Source of the DNA: Campylobacteraceae bacterium
Lineage (GTDB): Bacteria > Campylobacterota > Campylobacteria > Campylobacterales > Campylobacteraceae
Length of the DNA stretch: 12,668 nucleotides
NCBI GenBank assembly: GCA_031282125.1
Contig: JAITEH010000036.1
Span: 1-12,668 of the forward strand
Direction of reading: 5' to 3'
A program made the translations under genes and the position numbers. This document shows positions 1-5,876 of this stretch, piece by piece (within the stretch, counting starts at the first letter, position 1; the number at the start of each line of letters is the position of its first letter). The notes under the pieces were generated by a model, which made no database searches, had not been told where the DNA came from, and saw only the letters and a list, made by a program, of their open reading frames with translations.

Positions 1-11
1 GACGGAGAAGA

Positions 12-39
12 TGGATTCCCGCCTACGCGGGAATGACGG
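12..39. repeat. dRS3-like palindromic repeat, copy 1
   Basis: A 28-bp element whose core is ATTCCC-N8-GGGAAT. The stem ATTCCCGC (15-22) pairs with GCGGGAAT (27-34) across a 4-base loop, and the flanks are TGGATTCC and GAATGACGG. The core matches the published neisserial dRS3 pattern ATTCCC(N8)GGGAAT; that likeness may be convergent. An inverted copy of the same length lies at 211-238. It is non-coding. Confidence 0.75.
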
Positions 40-70
40 AATGGGAGACATGTATTTCTTATGGAAGTTT

Positions 71-96
71 GTCGTTCGGTCGCAGGAATAACGGAA
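71..96. repeat. partial repeat related to the 396-464 element
   Basis: This 26-bp stretch matches 441-466 with about four mismatches (both begin TCGTTCGGT and end ACGGAA after a GAAT core). It looks like the right half of the longer element at 396-464, without the left half, so it may be a decayed or truncated copy. Confidence 0.5.
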
Positions 97-145
97 TACA
101 TGAAATTTTTAATTGCAAAAATGTTTGGATGTTTGATATTTTTCT

Positions 146-178
146 GGATTGCTTCGTCATTTCATTCCTCGCAATGAC
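146..178. repeat. palindromic repeat, GGATTGC...GCAATGAC type
   Basis: It opens with GGATTGC and closes with GCAATGAC, so ATTGC (148-152) can pair with GCAAT (171-175). Inside, GTCAT (156-160) can pair with ATGAC (174-178). The ends echo the other elements of the cluster (GGATT at one side, AATGAC at the other), so I treat it as the same loose family. Confidence 0.6.
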
Positions 179-210
179 AAAATGTGGTGTAAAATATTGT
201 CCCTCTTTCT

Positions 211-238
211 CCGTCATTCCCGTGAAAACTGGAATCCA
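211..238. repeat. dRS3-like repeat, inverted copy of 12-39
   Basis: Read on the opposite strand this 28-bp element has the same ends as copy 1: the first 12 bases CCGTCATTCCCG are the exact complement of 28-39, and the last 8, GGAATCCA, of 12-19. Only the 8 bases between differ, and the internal palindrome is weakened. Confidence 0.7.
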
Positions 239-278
239 AAGACTATATGAAAAAAGTTACATGGATATATAAATCAGT

Positions 279-313
279 GGATTGTCATGCCACTTCGTGG
301 TTCACAATGACGG
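279..313. repeat. palindromic repeat, GGATTGT...ACAATGACGG type
   Basis: Nested hairpin. ATTGT (281-285) pairs with ACAAT (304-308), and CCAC (290-293) with GTGG (297-300) around a TTC loop. The ends GGATT and AATGACGG match the neighbouring elements. Confidence 0.65.
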
Positions 314-395
314 ATAAAGTAGAATTGTCTCATTATTTCATTATCTTATATACAAAATGAAATTTGTGTATTTTAACGTTTTTCGTTTTGCTTTT

Positions 396-464
396 TGGAT
401 TCCCGCATTCCCTCACGATATGCGCTTACTTCGTAAGCTTATCGTTCGGTTGCGTGAATGACGG
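396..464. repeat. long palindromic repeat with nested hairpins
   Basis: A 69-bp element with the same ends as copy 1 (TGGATTCCCGC at the left, GAATGACGG at the right) but a longer interior. Nested pairing is visible: CACG (414-417) with CGTG (453-456), CGATA (416-420) with TATCG (440-444), and a perfect hairpin GCTTAC (424-429)-TTC-GTAAGC (433-438). It lies just past the stop of the minus-strand gene at 492-830 and could end or protect that transcript, although it has no clear T-tract. Confidence 0.65.
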
Positions 465-491
465 AAAAATCTAATAAGTTTTTAAAATATA

Positions 492-830
492 TCAATAAAT
501 CATATGTTTAATTGTATATCTCAAAAAATCATCGAGAGGTTCATCATCATTTGTTCCATGCCAACAAGCATCGGATTTTGTTATATCTATAATAAGAAAA
601 AAATTGTCATACTCAATAATATCATATAAGGCATCTCTAACTTCTTTTATACCATATTCTGTGTATAAGATATGCAAATTATTGCCAAGATGAACAGAAC
701 TACCTTCTGTAAATTCCATTTTCTTAATGGCTTTTAGTACCAATTTTTTTTGCTTGTACTTGGATATATTTGTTTCTGTAGAAATATTATATGTAATGAG
801 AAAAGTACGAATTCTATTGACAGCTTGCAT
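492..830 (-). CDS. small Cas2/SinR-like ferredoxin-fold protein
   Basis: A 112-residue hypothetical protein. The predicted order is strand (RTFLITYNIS, about 8-17), helix (KKLVLKAIKKM), a strand pair around SSVHLGNNLHILYTEY (44-59), helix (IKEVRDALYDII), strand (DNFFLIIDIT) and a C-terminal CWHG...DDFL segment. This beta-alpha-beta-beta-alpha-beta order, and the RDAL...DNFFLI...W-G spacing, recall the small proteins annotated as 'SinR family', which have a Cas2/VapD-like fold. That link is from memory and weak at residue level. No cas1 or CRISPR array is nearby, so a role in adaptation is not supported; a nuclease- or toxin-like role is possible but unproven. The start has a good ribosome site (AAGGA, 7 bases upstream). 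It stands alone beside a repeat cluster, and its codons look more AT-rich than those of its neighbours, which hints at transfer. Confidence 0.7.
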   Translation of the reverse strand: MQAVNRIRTFLITYNISTETNISKYKQKKLVLKAIKKMEFTEGSSVHLGNNLHILYTEYGIKEVRDALYDIIEYDNFFLIIDITKSDACWHGTNDDEPLDDFLRYTIKHMIY

Positions 831-855
831 AATAATTCCTTATAGTTAATGTTGA

Positions 856-861
856 ATTATA
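856..861 (-). promoter_or_regulatory. -10 box for the Cas2/SinR-like gene
   Basis: On the minus strand this reads TATAAT, preceded by a T-rich stretch and no good -35, as is usual for Campylobacterota sigma70 promoters. Transcription would begin near 849, leaving a leader of about 20 bases with the AAGGA site. Confidence 0.55.
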
Positions 862-913
862 GCAATAAATATAAAATTTACATAAACATTATAAGTATAA
901 ATTTGCAATTATC

Positions 914-943
914 GTAAAAAACTAATCAAACAATCAGTTTTTG
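914..943 (-). terminator. terminator after the HdrB-like gene
   Basis: On the minus strand AAAAACTGAT and ATTAGTTTTT form a 10-bp stem (one G-T pair) with a 6-base loop, starting about 5 bases after the stop at 948. The T-run is part of the 3' arm. The same shape would work in the other direction. Confidence 0.55.
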
Positions 944-947
944 CGTC

Positions 948-1793
948 TTATTTCAAAAGAGTCGGTTTTATTTTGTGTGCGTTCAAACCCAAAGTTTTTT
1001 TATCAGTAACGCCGACTGCCATCAAAGCCACCTGCGGCAGTGTCAGAAGATATATAGGTATCTCGCGTCCCATCGCGCTTTCTATCTCTTTTCGCTTTCT
1101 ATCCATCAAGTAAAATATGCGCGTATCGCTTATTATCAAAAAATCCGCGCCGTTATCGAACGCATCCAAAAGAATACTGCCAGCCATTTTAAAGGCGATT
1201 TCGGGCGCATATCTCAGCAGTTCATAACCGCTTGGATTGAACTCTCTGCTGAATTTCACACGTTTTAATTTTATAGTATCGAAAAATCTGTCCAACTCTA
1301 TATTTGAGTGCCCGTCAATCCTTATATCAGCTCCATAGTAAAACGCGCCTTTGAAATTGTCAAACGGGTGTTTGAGGTGGTTTTTGATACGCTCTGTCGC
1401 ATCTTTACTTGTGATAAAGGCATTGATATGTAAAACATCAGCCAAAAAGTCGGTTGTAAGCTCAAGCGGATTTAAAATCTGCTCCATTTCCTCTTTTATA
1501 TCGGCATTATTTGTGACAAAGTTTTTTGCATTTATGAGGGACAGATAAGAGCTTGCGTCGTAAGTAACGATAGTTTCGCCGTTTTTACCTGCCTGCGCCA
1601 AAATCACGATAAATCTCTTGGCGAAAAGTTTTGGATTTAGTAAGTATTGTTCGGCGCCTATATCGCTTACATTCGTATCTATGGTGTAATTTGCGATGTA
1701 AAACTCTCTCAAAAAAGCTTCTCCTGCGTTTTTGAAAGGTTTGGTAACAAGTTCTTTATTCATTTTGTCAAAAATAATATAATCTGTCATCAT
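948..1793 (-). CDS. cysteine-free HdrB/SdhE-like protein
   Basis: A 281-residue soluble protein resembling the CCG-domain subunit HdrB (also SdhE/MfrE of Campylobacterota). The similarity is clearest from about residue 120 to the end. There is a YYGAD (152-156) where the family has YYGCH, NPSG (186-189) where CCG would be, then a helix and NGADFLIISDTRIFYL (214-229) where the family has a GAD-[VI]-V-x-CPxC type motif. The tail has IPIYLLTLPQVALMAVG and LGLNAHKI, matching the HdrB ending. The whole protein has no cysteine, so it cannot bind the usual clusters; the N-terminal third is shortened. It follows the FrdB-like gene by 6 bases, with AAGG ahead of two tandem ATG codons (1793 or 1790). 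Function unknown; a structural or scaffold partner of a redox complex is my inference. NCBI uses the name 'HdrB C-terminal domain-containing protein' for proteins of this kind, as I recall. Confidence 0.75.
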   Translation of the reverse strand: MMTDYIIFDKMNKELVTKPFKNAGEAFLREFYIANYTIDTNVSDIGAEQYLLNPKLFAKRFIVILAQAGKNGETIVTYDASSYLSLINAKNFVTNNADIKEEMEQILNPLELTTDFLADVLHINAFITSKDATERIKNHLKHPFDNFKGAFYYGADIRIDGHSNIELDRFFDTIKLKRVKFSREFNPSGYELLRYAPEIAFKMAGSILLDAFDNGADFLIISDTRIFYLMDRKRKEIESAMGREIPIYLLTLPQVALMAVGVTDKKTLGLNAHKIKPTLLK

Positions 1794-1799
1794 CCAGCC

Positions 1800-2495
1800 T
1801 TAAAAAATTAAACTTTTGGCATATTTTGCTTCACGTTTTGTCGTAGAATTGGCATCAGGGACATACTGCAAAATTTGCATTTTCAGTTTTGCTATACTCT
1901 CTTCTATATTTGCGGCTTTTGAGTATAAAATCATAGCGTTTTTAATGGAAGTATGAAGCCACACACCGCGTTTTTCATCCGCGCAAATCCGCAGTATCTC
2001 ATCTCTTTTGTGAGGATATTTTTCAATCAAAAACAGCGCGAAAAGCATGAACGAATCGCCGAAATATTCGCGCTCAAACTCAATCGTCGGCGAAGTGTAG
2101 TAGTATGAAACAAGCTCTTCGTATTTTTCTTTGTCGTTGTTTTCGATGAAAGGTTTTAAATAATCAAGCTGTTTTAAAAAAGCTCTTGTGTCTATGTCGA
2201 GGTCGTGCACAGTGTAAAATTCATTTAAAGGCTCAAGCGTGAATTTGTCCGTTTTTAACAATTTGACAATGGTTTTTACGTTTGTGCTTATGGAAGTAAC
2301 AAGCGAATTGACGCGTATACCTATGAATTTATTTGATGAAAAGGTGAAAGAGTTGTCCTGTTTTTTGATACCATTTAAGATATCCAGCAAAGTGCCGCCG
2401 CTTGCATCTACGCCTACTTCATACTCTTTGTAGTACGGCAGTAAGTCGTTTGCGGCATTGAAACGAAATACATTTGCGGTAATAAGATAGGACAT
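1800..2495 (-). CDS. FrdB/SdhB-like protein without Fe-S ligands (DUF5644-like)
   Basis: A 231-residue protein whose outline follows the iron-sulfur subunit of fumarate reductase or succinate dehydrogenase. Residues 21-45 (YYKEYEVGVD...TLLDILNGIK) match the beta-grasp start of FrdB. FTLEPLNEFYTVHDLDIDTRAFL (85-107) matches the FrdB stretch 'L.NFP..RDLVVD...F'. SPTIEFEREYFGDSFMLFAL (135-154) lines up with the region after the CxxC-x2-C motif, and EKRGVW (174-179) with the GVW before the last cluster motif. All ligand positions are replaced; the only cysteine is C171, off any cluster motif. The fold is probably kept and electron transfer lost. I recall the N-terminal part as Pfam DUF5644, found in Campylobacterota. 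The start is set by a strong AGGAGG site. First gene of a two-gene operon with the HdrB-like gene. Confidence 0.75.
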   Translation of the reverse strand: MSYLITANVFRFNAANDLLPYYKEYEVGVDASGGTLLDILNGIKKQDNSFTFSSNKFIGIRVNSLVTSISTNVKTIVKLLKTDKFTLEPLNEFYTVHDLDIDTRAFLKQLDYLKPFIENNDKEKYEELVSYYYTSPTIEFEREYFGDSFMLFALFLIEKYPHKRDEILRICADEKRGVWLHTSIKNAMILYSKAANIEESIAKLKMQILQYVPDANSTTKREAKYAKSLIF

Positions 2496-2529
2496 ATCTC
2501 CTCCTGAAAAAGCAAGTTTGAGTAGTTTA

Positions 2530-2572
2530 ACCCAAAAACACTTAATATCTTTTTTGTTTTAAAGTTTTGGGT
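2530..2572. repeat. inverted repeat ACCCAAAA/TTTTGGGT
   Basis: ACCCAAAA (2530-2537) and TTTTGGGT (2565-2572) are exact complements separated by 27 AT-rich bases. They lie between the divergent FrdB-like and thiL genes, within the likely 5' leader or promoter of the minus-strand operon. They could be an operator pair or an mRNA hairpin. Confidence 0.45.
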
Positions 2573-2629
2573 AAAAAAACGGTGCAAAAGTAACAAAACG
2601 GAGCTAATTTTATATTAAAGAGGCTGTAT

Positions 2630-2635
2630 TATAAT
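2630..2635 (+). promoter_or_regulatory. -10 box for thiL-truD
   Basis: A perfect TATAAT preceded by a T-rich AT stretch and no clear -35. The start of transcription would be near 2642, giving a leader of roughly 22 bases to the TTG start at 2664. Confidence 0.6.
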
Positions 2636-2663
2636 ACCAAACACTGTTTTTTTGGAGAAATTT

Positions 2664-3491
2664 TTGGATAAAGAGTCCTTTATCATTTCACAGTTTAAAA
2701 ATGCTTTCACGGGCGACGACGGTGCGGTTGTCGGCAAATGGATATATTCAAAAGATCTTTTTTGCGAAGATACGCACTTTAAAAGCGGCTGGCTTAGCCT
2801 TTATCAAATCGCGCGAAAAGCCGTGCTTGTCAATCTCTCCGACGCTGTAGCCATGAATGCCAATCCCAAATACGCTCTTCTTGGCGTTGGCATACCAAGC
2901 GATTTTAGTTTGCAGCAAATAGAAGAGTTATCAAAAGGTTTTATCGAAACAGCCCGCGAATATAATGTAAAAATTATCGGCGGAGATACCATATCAAGCG
3001 ATAAAATCGTAATTTCCGTAACGATTATCGCCAAAAAACGCAAACACACGCTTTATCGCTCAGGTCTAAAAAAGGGTGATATTTTGGCATATACGGGCGT
3101 TTTGGGGCAGAGCAAATGCGCTCTTCAAAAGCTCTTAAACGGCGGCGGCGTTTCGGAAGATTCGCGTTTTGTTGAGCCTGTTTTGAGGGCTTCGTTCATC
3201 AAAAAAGCAGCCAAATATCTGCGCTGCGGGCTTGATATATCTGACGGTCTTAGCAAGGATTTGTCGCGCCTTTGCGCTATTAGTTCTCTTGGCGTAAAAT
3301 TTGATAAAAAGATAGACAAAGATACTCTTTGCAGCGGCGAAGAGTATGAGATGCTGATAGCATTTGCTCCAGAAAACAAAGATAAGATTGTGCGCATCGC
3401 CGAAAAGACAAAAACACCGCTTAATATATTTGCCAAAGCCTGCGGGGGAGAGTATTTGAGCGAATGTGAAGAGCACCATTTTAAAGGATAA
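2664..3491 (+). CDS. thiL: thiamine-monophosphate kinase
   Basis: ThiL phosphorylates thiamine monophosphate to the cofactor thiamine diphosphate in the cytosol. Motifs of the PurM/ThiL ATP-binding fold are present: GDDGAVV (17-23), DLFCEDTHF (31-39) in place of the usual D-x-x-VEGVHF, NLSDAVAMNANP (57-68), GGDT (106-109) and LDISDGLSKDL (190-200). At 275 residues it is shorter than the E. coli enzyme (325), as I expect in this phylum. I chose the TTG at 2664 because GGAG (2654-2657) sits 6 bases upstream; another in-frame TTG at 2652 overlaps no ribosome site. truD follows after 5 bases, the same order as in Campylobacter jejuni. Confidence 0.93.
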   Translation: MDKESFIISQFKNAFTGDDGAVVGKWIYSKDLFCEDTHFKSGWLSLYQIARKAVLVNLSDAVAMNANPKYALLGVGIPSDFSLQQIEELSKGFIETAREYNVKIIGGDTISSDKIVISVTIIAKKRKHTLYRSGLKKGDILAYTGVLGQSKCALQKLLNGGGVSEDSRFVEPVLRASFIKKAAKYLRCGLDISDGLSKDLSRLCAISSLGVKFDKKIDKDTLCSGEEYEMLIAFAPENKDKIVRIAEKTKTPLNIFAKACGGEYLSECEEHHFKG

Positions 3492-3496
3492 ATATT

Positions 3497-4591
3497 TTGA
3501 ATAGACTATTTTTTTTAAATCACACAGCCATCAAACAAGCTCATTTTAATAAAAATGCAAGCGATTTTGTCGTCAATGAGATACCGCTTTATGAATTCAG
3601 CGGCAGCGGCGAACATCTTGTGCTGCATACGCGCAAGAAAGATTTGACTACATGGCAGATGCTGCGTATTTTCAGTGATACAAGCGGTGCAAAAATGCGT
3701 GATTTCGGCTATGCGGGACTAAAAGACAAAGACGGCATGACAACGCAATATGTGAGTATACACAAAAGTCATGCAAAGGCTTTTGAAAATTTTTCGCACC
3801 CAAATATAAAAATTTTAAGCGCTGTATATCACAACAATAAGATAAAAACGGGGCATTTAAAAGGCAACCGTTTTTTTGTAAGATTAAAAAAAGTCCTTCC
3901 TGCCGACGCTTTGAAACTTTCGCAAATATGCATGAAAATATCCAAAGAGGGATATCCGAACTATTTTGGTTATCAGCGTTTTGGTAAAGACGGCGATAAT
4001 TTCGAGCTTGGCAAGGCGATACTAAAAGGTGAAAAACGAGAAAGAAATCCAAAACTTAGAGAGTTTTTGATAAGCGCATATCAGAGTGAACTTTTCAATC
4101 AATGGCTTGCCAAAAGAGTGCAGATAAGTAAGTTTTTTGCAGATTTTAATCCATCAGAGCTTCAAAATGCGCTGAAATGGAGCAAAGATACGATAAAAGA
4201 GGTGATAAAACAGCCGTATTTTTTTAAACTCTTAAAAGGCGACGTATGCTGTCACTATCCTCATGGAAAGGCTTTTTTGTGCGAAGATTTAGATGCTGAA
4301 AGTGTTAGGATAACGGATAAAAATATAGCCATTACTGGTTTTTTGGCGGGCGAAAATGCGATAAGAGCGCAAGGGTTAGCTGGAGAGATAGAGAGCGAAG
4401 TTTTTGCCCAGACGGAGAGTTTTTTGAGTCAAATGAACGGCTCCAGACGCTATGCGTGGAATTTCGCAGAAGATTTTGAATACAAATACAAAGAAGAAGA
4501 GGCGTGGTTTGAGATGAGTTTCTCGCTTACGAAAGGCTCATACGCTACGGTTGTACTGGAAGAGATACTGCATAAAAATTTAGATGAGTAA
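3497..4591 (+). CDS. truD: tRNA pseudouridine(13) synthase TruD
   Basis: TruD converts uridine 13 in the D-arm of certain tRNAs to pseudouridine. The family motif GYAGLKDKDGMTTQYVSI (71-88) is intact, with D77 as the likely catalytic aspartate in GLKD. Other family marks are GNRFFVRLKK (near 123-132), PNYFGYQRFGKDGDN (near 153-167) and REFLISAYQSELFNQWL (near 188-204). At 364 residues it has the usual length. The start is TTG at 3497, preceded by AAAGGA 8 bases upstream. It is translated in tandem with thiL. No clear terminator follows; about 115 AT-rich bases separate it from the next gene. Confidence 0.95.
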   Translation: MNRLFFLNHTAIKQAHFNKNASDFVVNEIPLYEFSGSGEHLVLHTRKKDLTTWQMLRIFSDTSGAKMRDFGYAGLKDKDGMTTQYVSIHKSHAKAFENFSHPNIKILSAVYHNNKIKTGHLKGNRFFVRLKKVLPADALKLSQICMKISKEGYPNYFGYQRFGKDGDNFELGKAILKGEKRERNPKLREFLISAYQSELFNQWLAKRVQISKFFADFNPSELQNALKWSKDTIKEVIKQPYFFKLLKGDVCCHYPHGKAFLCEDLDAESVRITDKNIAITGFLAGENAIRAQGLAGEIESEVFAQTESFLSQMNGSRRYAWNFAEDFEYKYKEEEAWFEMSFSLTKGSYATVVLEEILHKNLDE

Positions 4592-4707
4592 AATAATTAC
4601 AAATTTTATAAAAAAATCTAATTAGGACAAAAATAATCTCTTTTTTTAATCATGCGCTAATAAATTATCTTGTAATATTAGAGGATAATTTTTATAAGGA
4701 GGATTAA

Positions 4708-5100
4708 ATGCCTAAAATTAATCGTTATGTAGATATAGACACGGTCGAAAGAGAAGCCAAAAAGGACTATATAGATAGACACTCTCCGTTTGTCCGCTGT
4801 GCGGCGTCTGCTAAAAAAGGTGAGAAATTTGCCGTAACAGTCAAAGTTGGAAATGAGTACTCTCATCCAGATGATTTTGACCATTATATAGCTAATGTAG
4901 CTTTGTATAACAGTGAAACGCTTGTCGCAAGAGCTGATTTTGTAGCAGGCACGCTTGGCGGTCAGGGCGCGAAAGGACAGTTGGAAGTAACTTTCAATAT
5001 AGTTCCGACAACTTCAAAATTAAATCTCACAGCTCATGCATACTGTACAAAACACGGCTTATGGGAGAGTGACCCTGTAAGCGTTGAGGTAGCAGAGTAA
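4708..5100 (+). CDS. superoxide reductase, one-domain (neelaredoxin type)
   Basis: A 130-residue cytosolic enzyme that reduces superoxide to hydrogen peroxide at a mononuclear Fe(His)4(Cys) centre, an alternative to superoxide dismutase common in microaerophiles and anaerobes. All five ligands are visible: H25 (RHSPF), H53 (SHPDD), H59 (DHY), C113 and H116 (YCTKHGLWES). There is no N-terminal desulforedoxin domain with four cysteines, so it is the class II form. Unusually, the conserved Glu-Lys-His of the catalytic loop is Asp-Arg-His (23-25). A very strong ribosome site (AAGGAGG) precedes the ATG and a strong terminator follows, so it is probably a highly expressed single-gene unit. A TAATAT near 4673-4678 is a possible but weak -10. 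The fold superficially recalls SoxZ, but the iron ligands exclude that. Confidence 0.92.
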   Translation: MPKINRYVDIDTVEREAKKDYIDRHSPFVRCAASAKKGEKFAVTVKVGNEYSHPDDFDHYIANVALYNSETLVARADFVAGTLGGQGAKGQLEVTFNIVPTTSKLNLTAHAYCTKHGLWESDPVSVEVAE

Positions 5101-5105
5101 ATTTA

Positions 5106-5150
5106 TCAATATCAGACTTTTTTTAAAGGTCTGATATTGAATCTTTTTTT
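5106..5150 (+). terminator. Rho-independent terminator of the superoxide reductase gene
   Basis: TCAATATCAGAC (5106-5117) pairs perfectly with GTCTGATATTGA (5129-5140). The stem can extend by further T-A pairs in the loop, and it is followed at once by ATC and a run of seven T. It begins 5 bases after the stop codon. Confidence 0.92.
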
Positions 5151-5216
5151 AATCCGCATATCTGCGGTACTATCCAAAAAACAGTTTTTTAAGTCAATAT
5201 AGGTTATCATTGCTTC

Positions 5217-5876
5217 ATGTCTAAACTTGAAACTCTAAAAATGTTAAAAGAGCTATATATCTACCGTTCGTATGGATTTACATACTATAAAAAACGCGAG
5301 ATTATGCCCGAAAAACCAAGCGCTTCCATACCAAACAGTATGGATGAATTGCGAAAAAACGTTTTTGGCTGTTTTTTGTGTACGCTGTGCAAAACGCGTA
5401 AAAATGTAGTGTTCGGTGAGGGTAATCTAAACGCTAAAGTTATGTTTGTGGGCGAGGGTCCTGGGTTTAATGAAGATTTGCAGGGAAGGCCGTTCGTGGG
5501 TAATGCAGGAGAACTTCTGACAAAAATGATAGAAAATGTACTAAAAATAAAACGAAGTGAAGTTTATATCGCAAATATCGTCAAATGCCGCCCGCCTGAA
5601 AATCGTACGCCAACTCCCGAGGAAGCAAATATGTGCAAGCCGTATCTTTTTAAACAAATAGAGATAGTATCTCCGCAAATCATCGTAGCGCTCGGCAATA
5701 CAAGCTATCATTATCTAACAGGTGACGAGCGCGGTATCACAAAGGTGCGCGGCGAAATCATAGATTATAAAAATGCTAAACTTATACCGACTTTTCATCC
5801 AAGCTATCTTCTAAGAAACGAATCTGCTAAAAAAGAGGCTTATCAAGACATGCTAAGAGTAAAGGCTTTATTATGA
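5217..5876 (+). CDS. family 4 uracil-DNA glycosylase (Fe-S)
   Basis: Removes uracil arising from cytosine deamination or dUTP incorporation; first step of base excision repair. Four cysteines at 55, 58, 124 and 140 have the spacing of the [4Fe-4S] ligands in the Thermus family 4 enzyme (C-x2-C-x65-C-x15-C). C52 is an extra one. The catalytic loop GEGPGFNED (79-87), the NIVKCRPPENR segment (120-130) and the DNA-intercalation motif HPSYLLR (194-200) are all kept. At 219 residues it carries about 50 extra residues ahead of the first cluster cysteine. The ATG has only a weak ribosome site; a later start at 5241 (Met9) is possible. The stop overlaps the next start by 4 bases (ATGA), so the two are cotranslated. 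Confidence 0.92.
   Translation: MSKLETLKMLKELYIYRSYGFTYYKKREIMPEKPSASIPNSMDELRKNVFGCFLCTLCKTRKNVVFGEGNLNAKVMFVGEGPGFNEDLQGRPFVGNAGELLTKMIENVLKIKRSEVYIANIVKCRPPENRTPTPEEANMCKPYLFKQIEIVSPQIIVALGNTSYHYLTGDERGITKVRGEIIDYKNAKLIPTFHPSYLLRNESAKKEAYQDMLRVKALL

Noticed and set aside
33-272. A 79-residue open frame on the plus strand
   Set aside because: It runs through the palindromic repeats (its SVIPVKTGIQ-like part is a known repeat-derived peptide), has no ribosome site and no domain.
1-470. Possible CRISPR array
   Set aside because: The repeats are palindromic, differ in length and strand, and are not evenly spaced; no cas1 is present.
4708-5100. SoxZ-type sulfur carrier binding protein
   Set aside because: The four His and one Cys ligands of superoxide reductase are all present in order.
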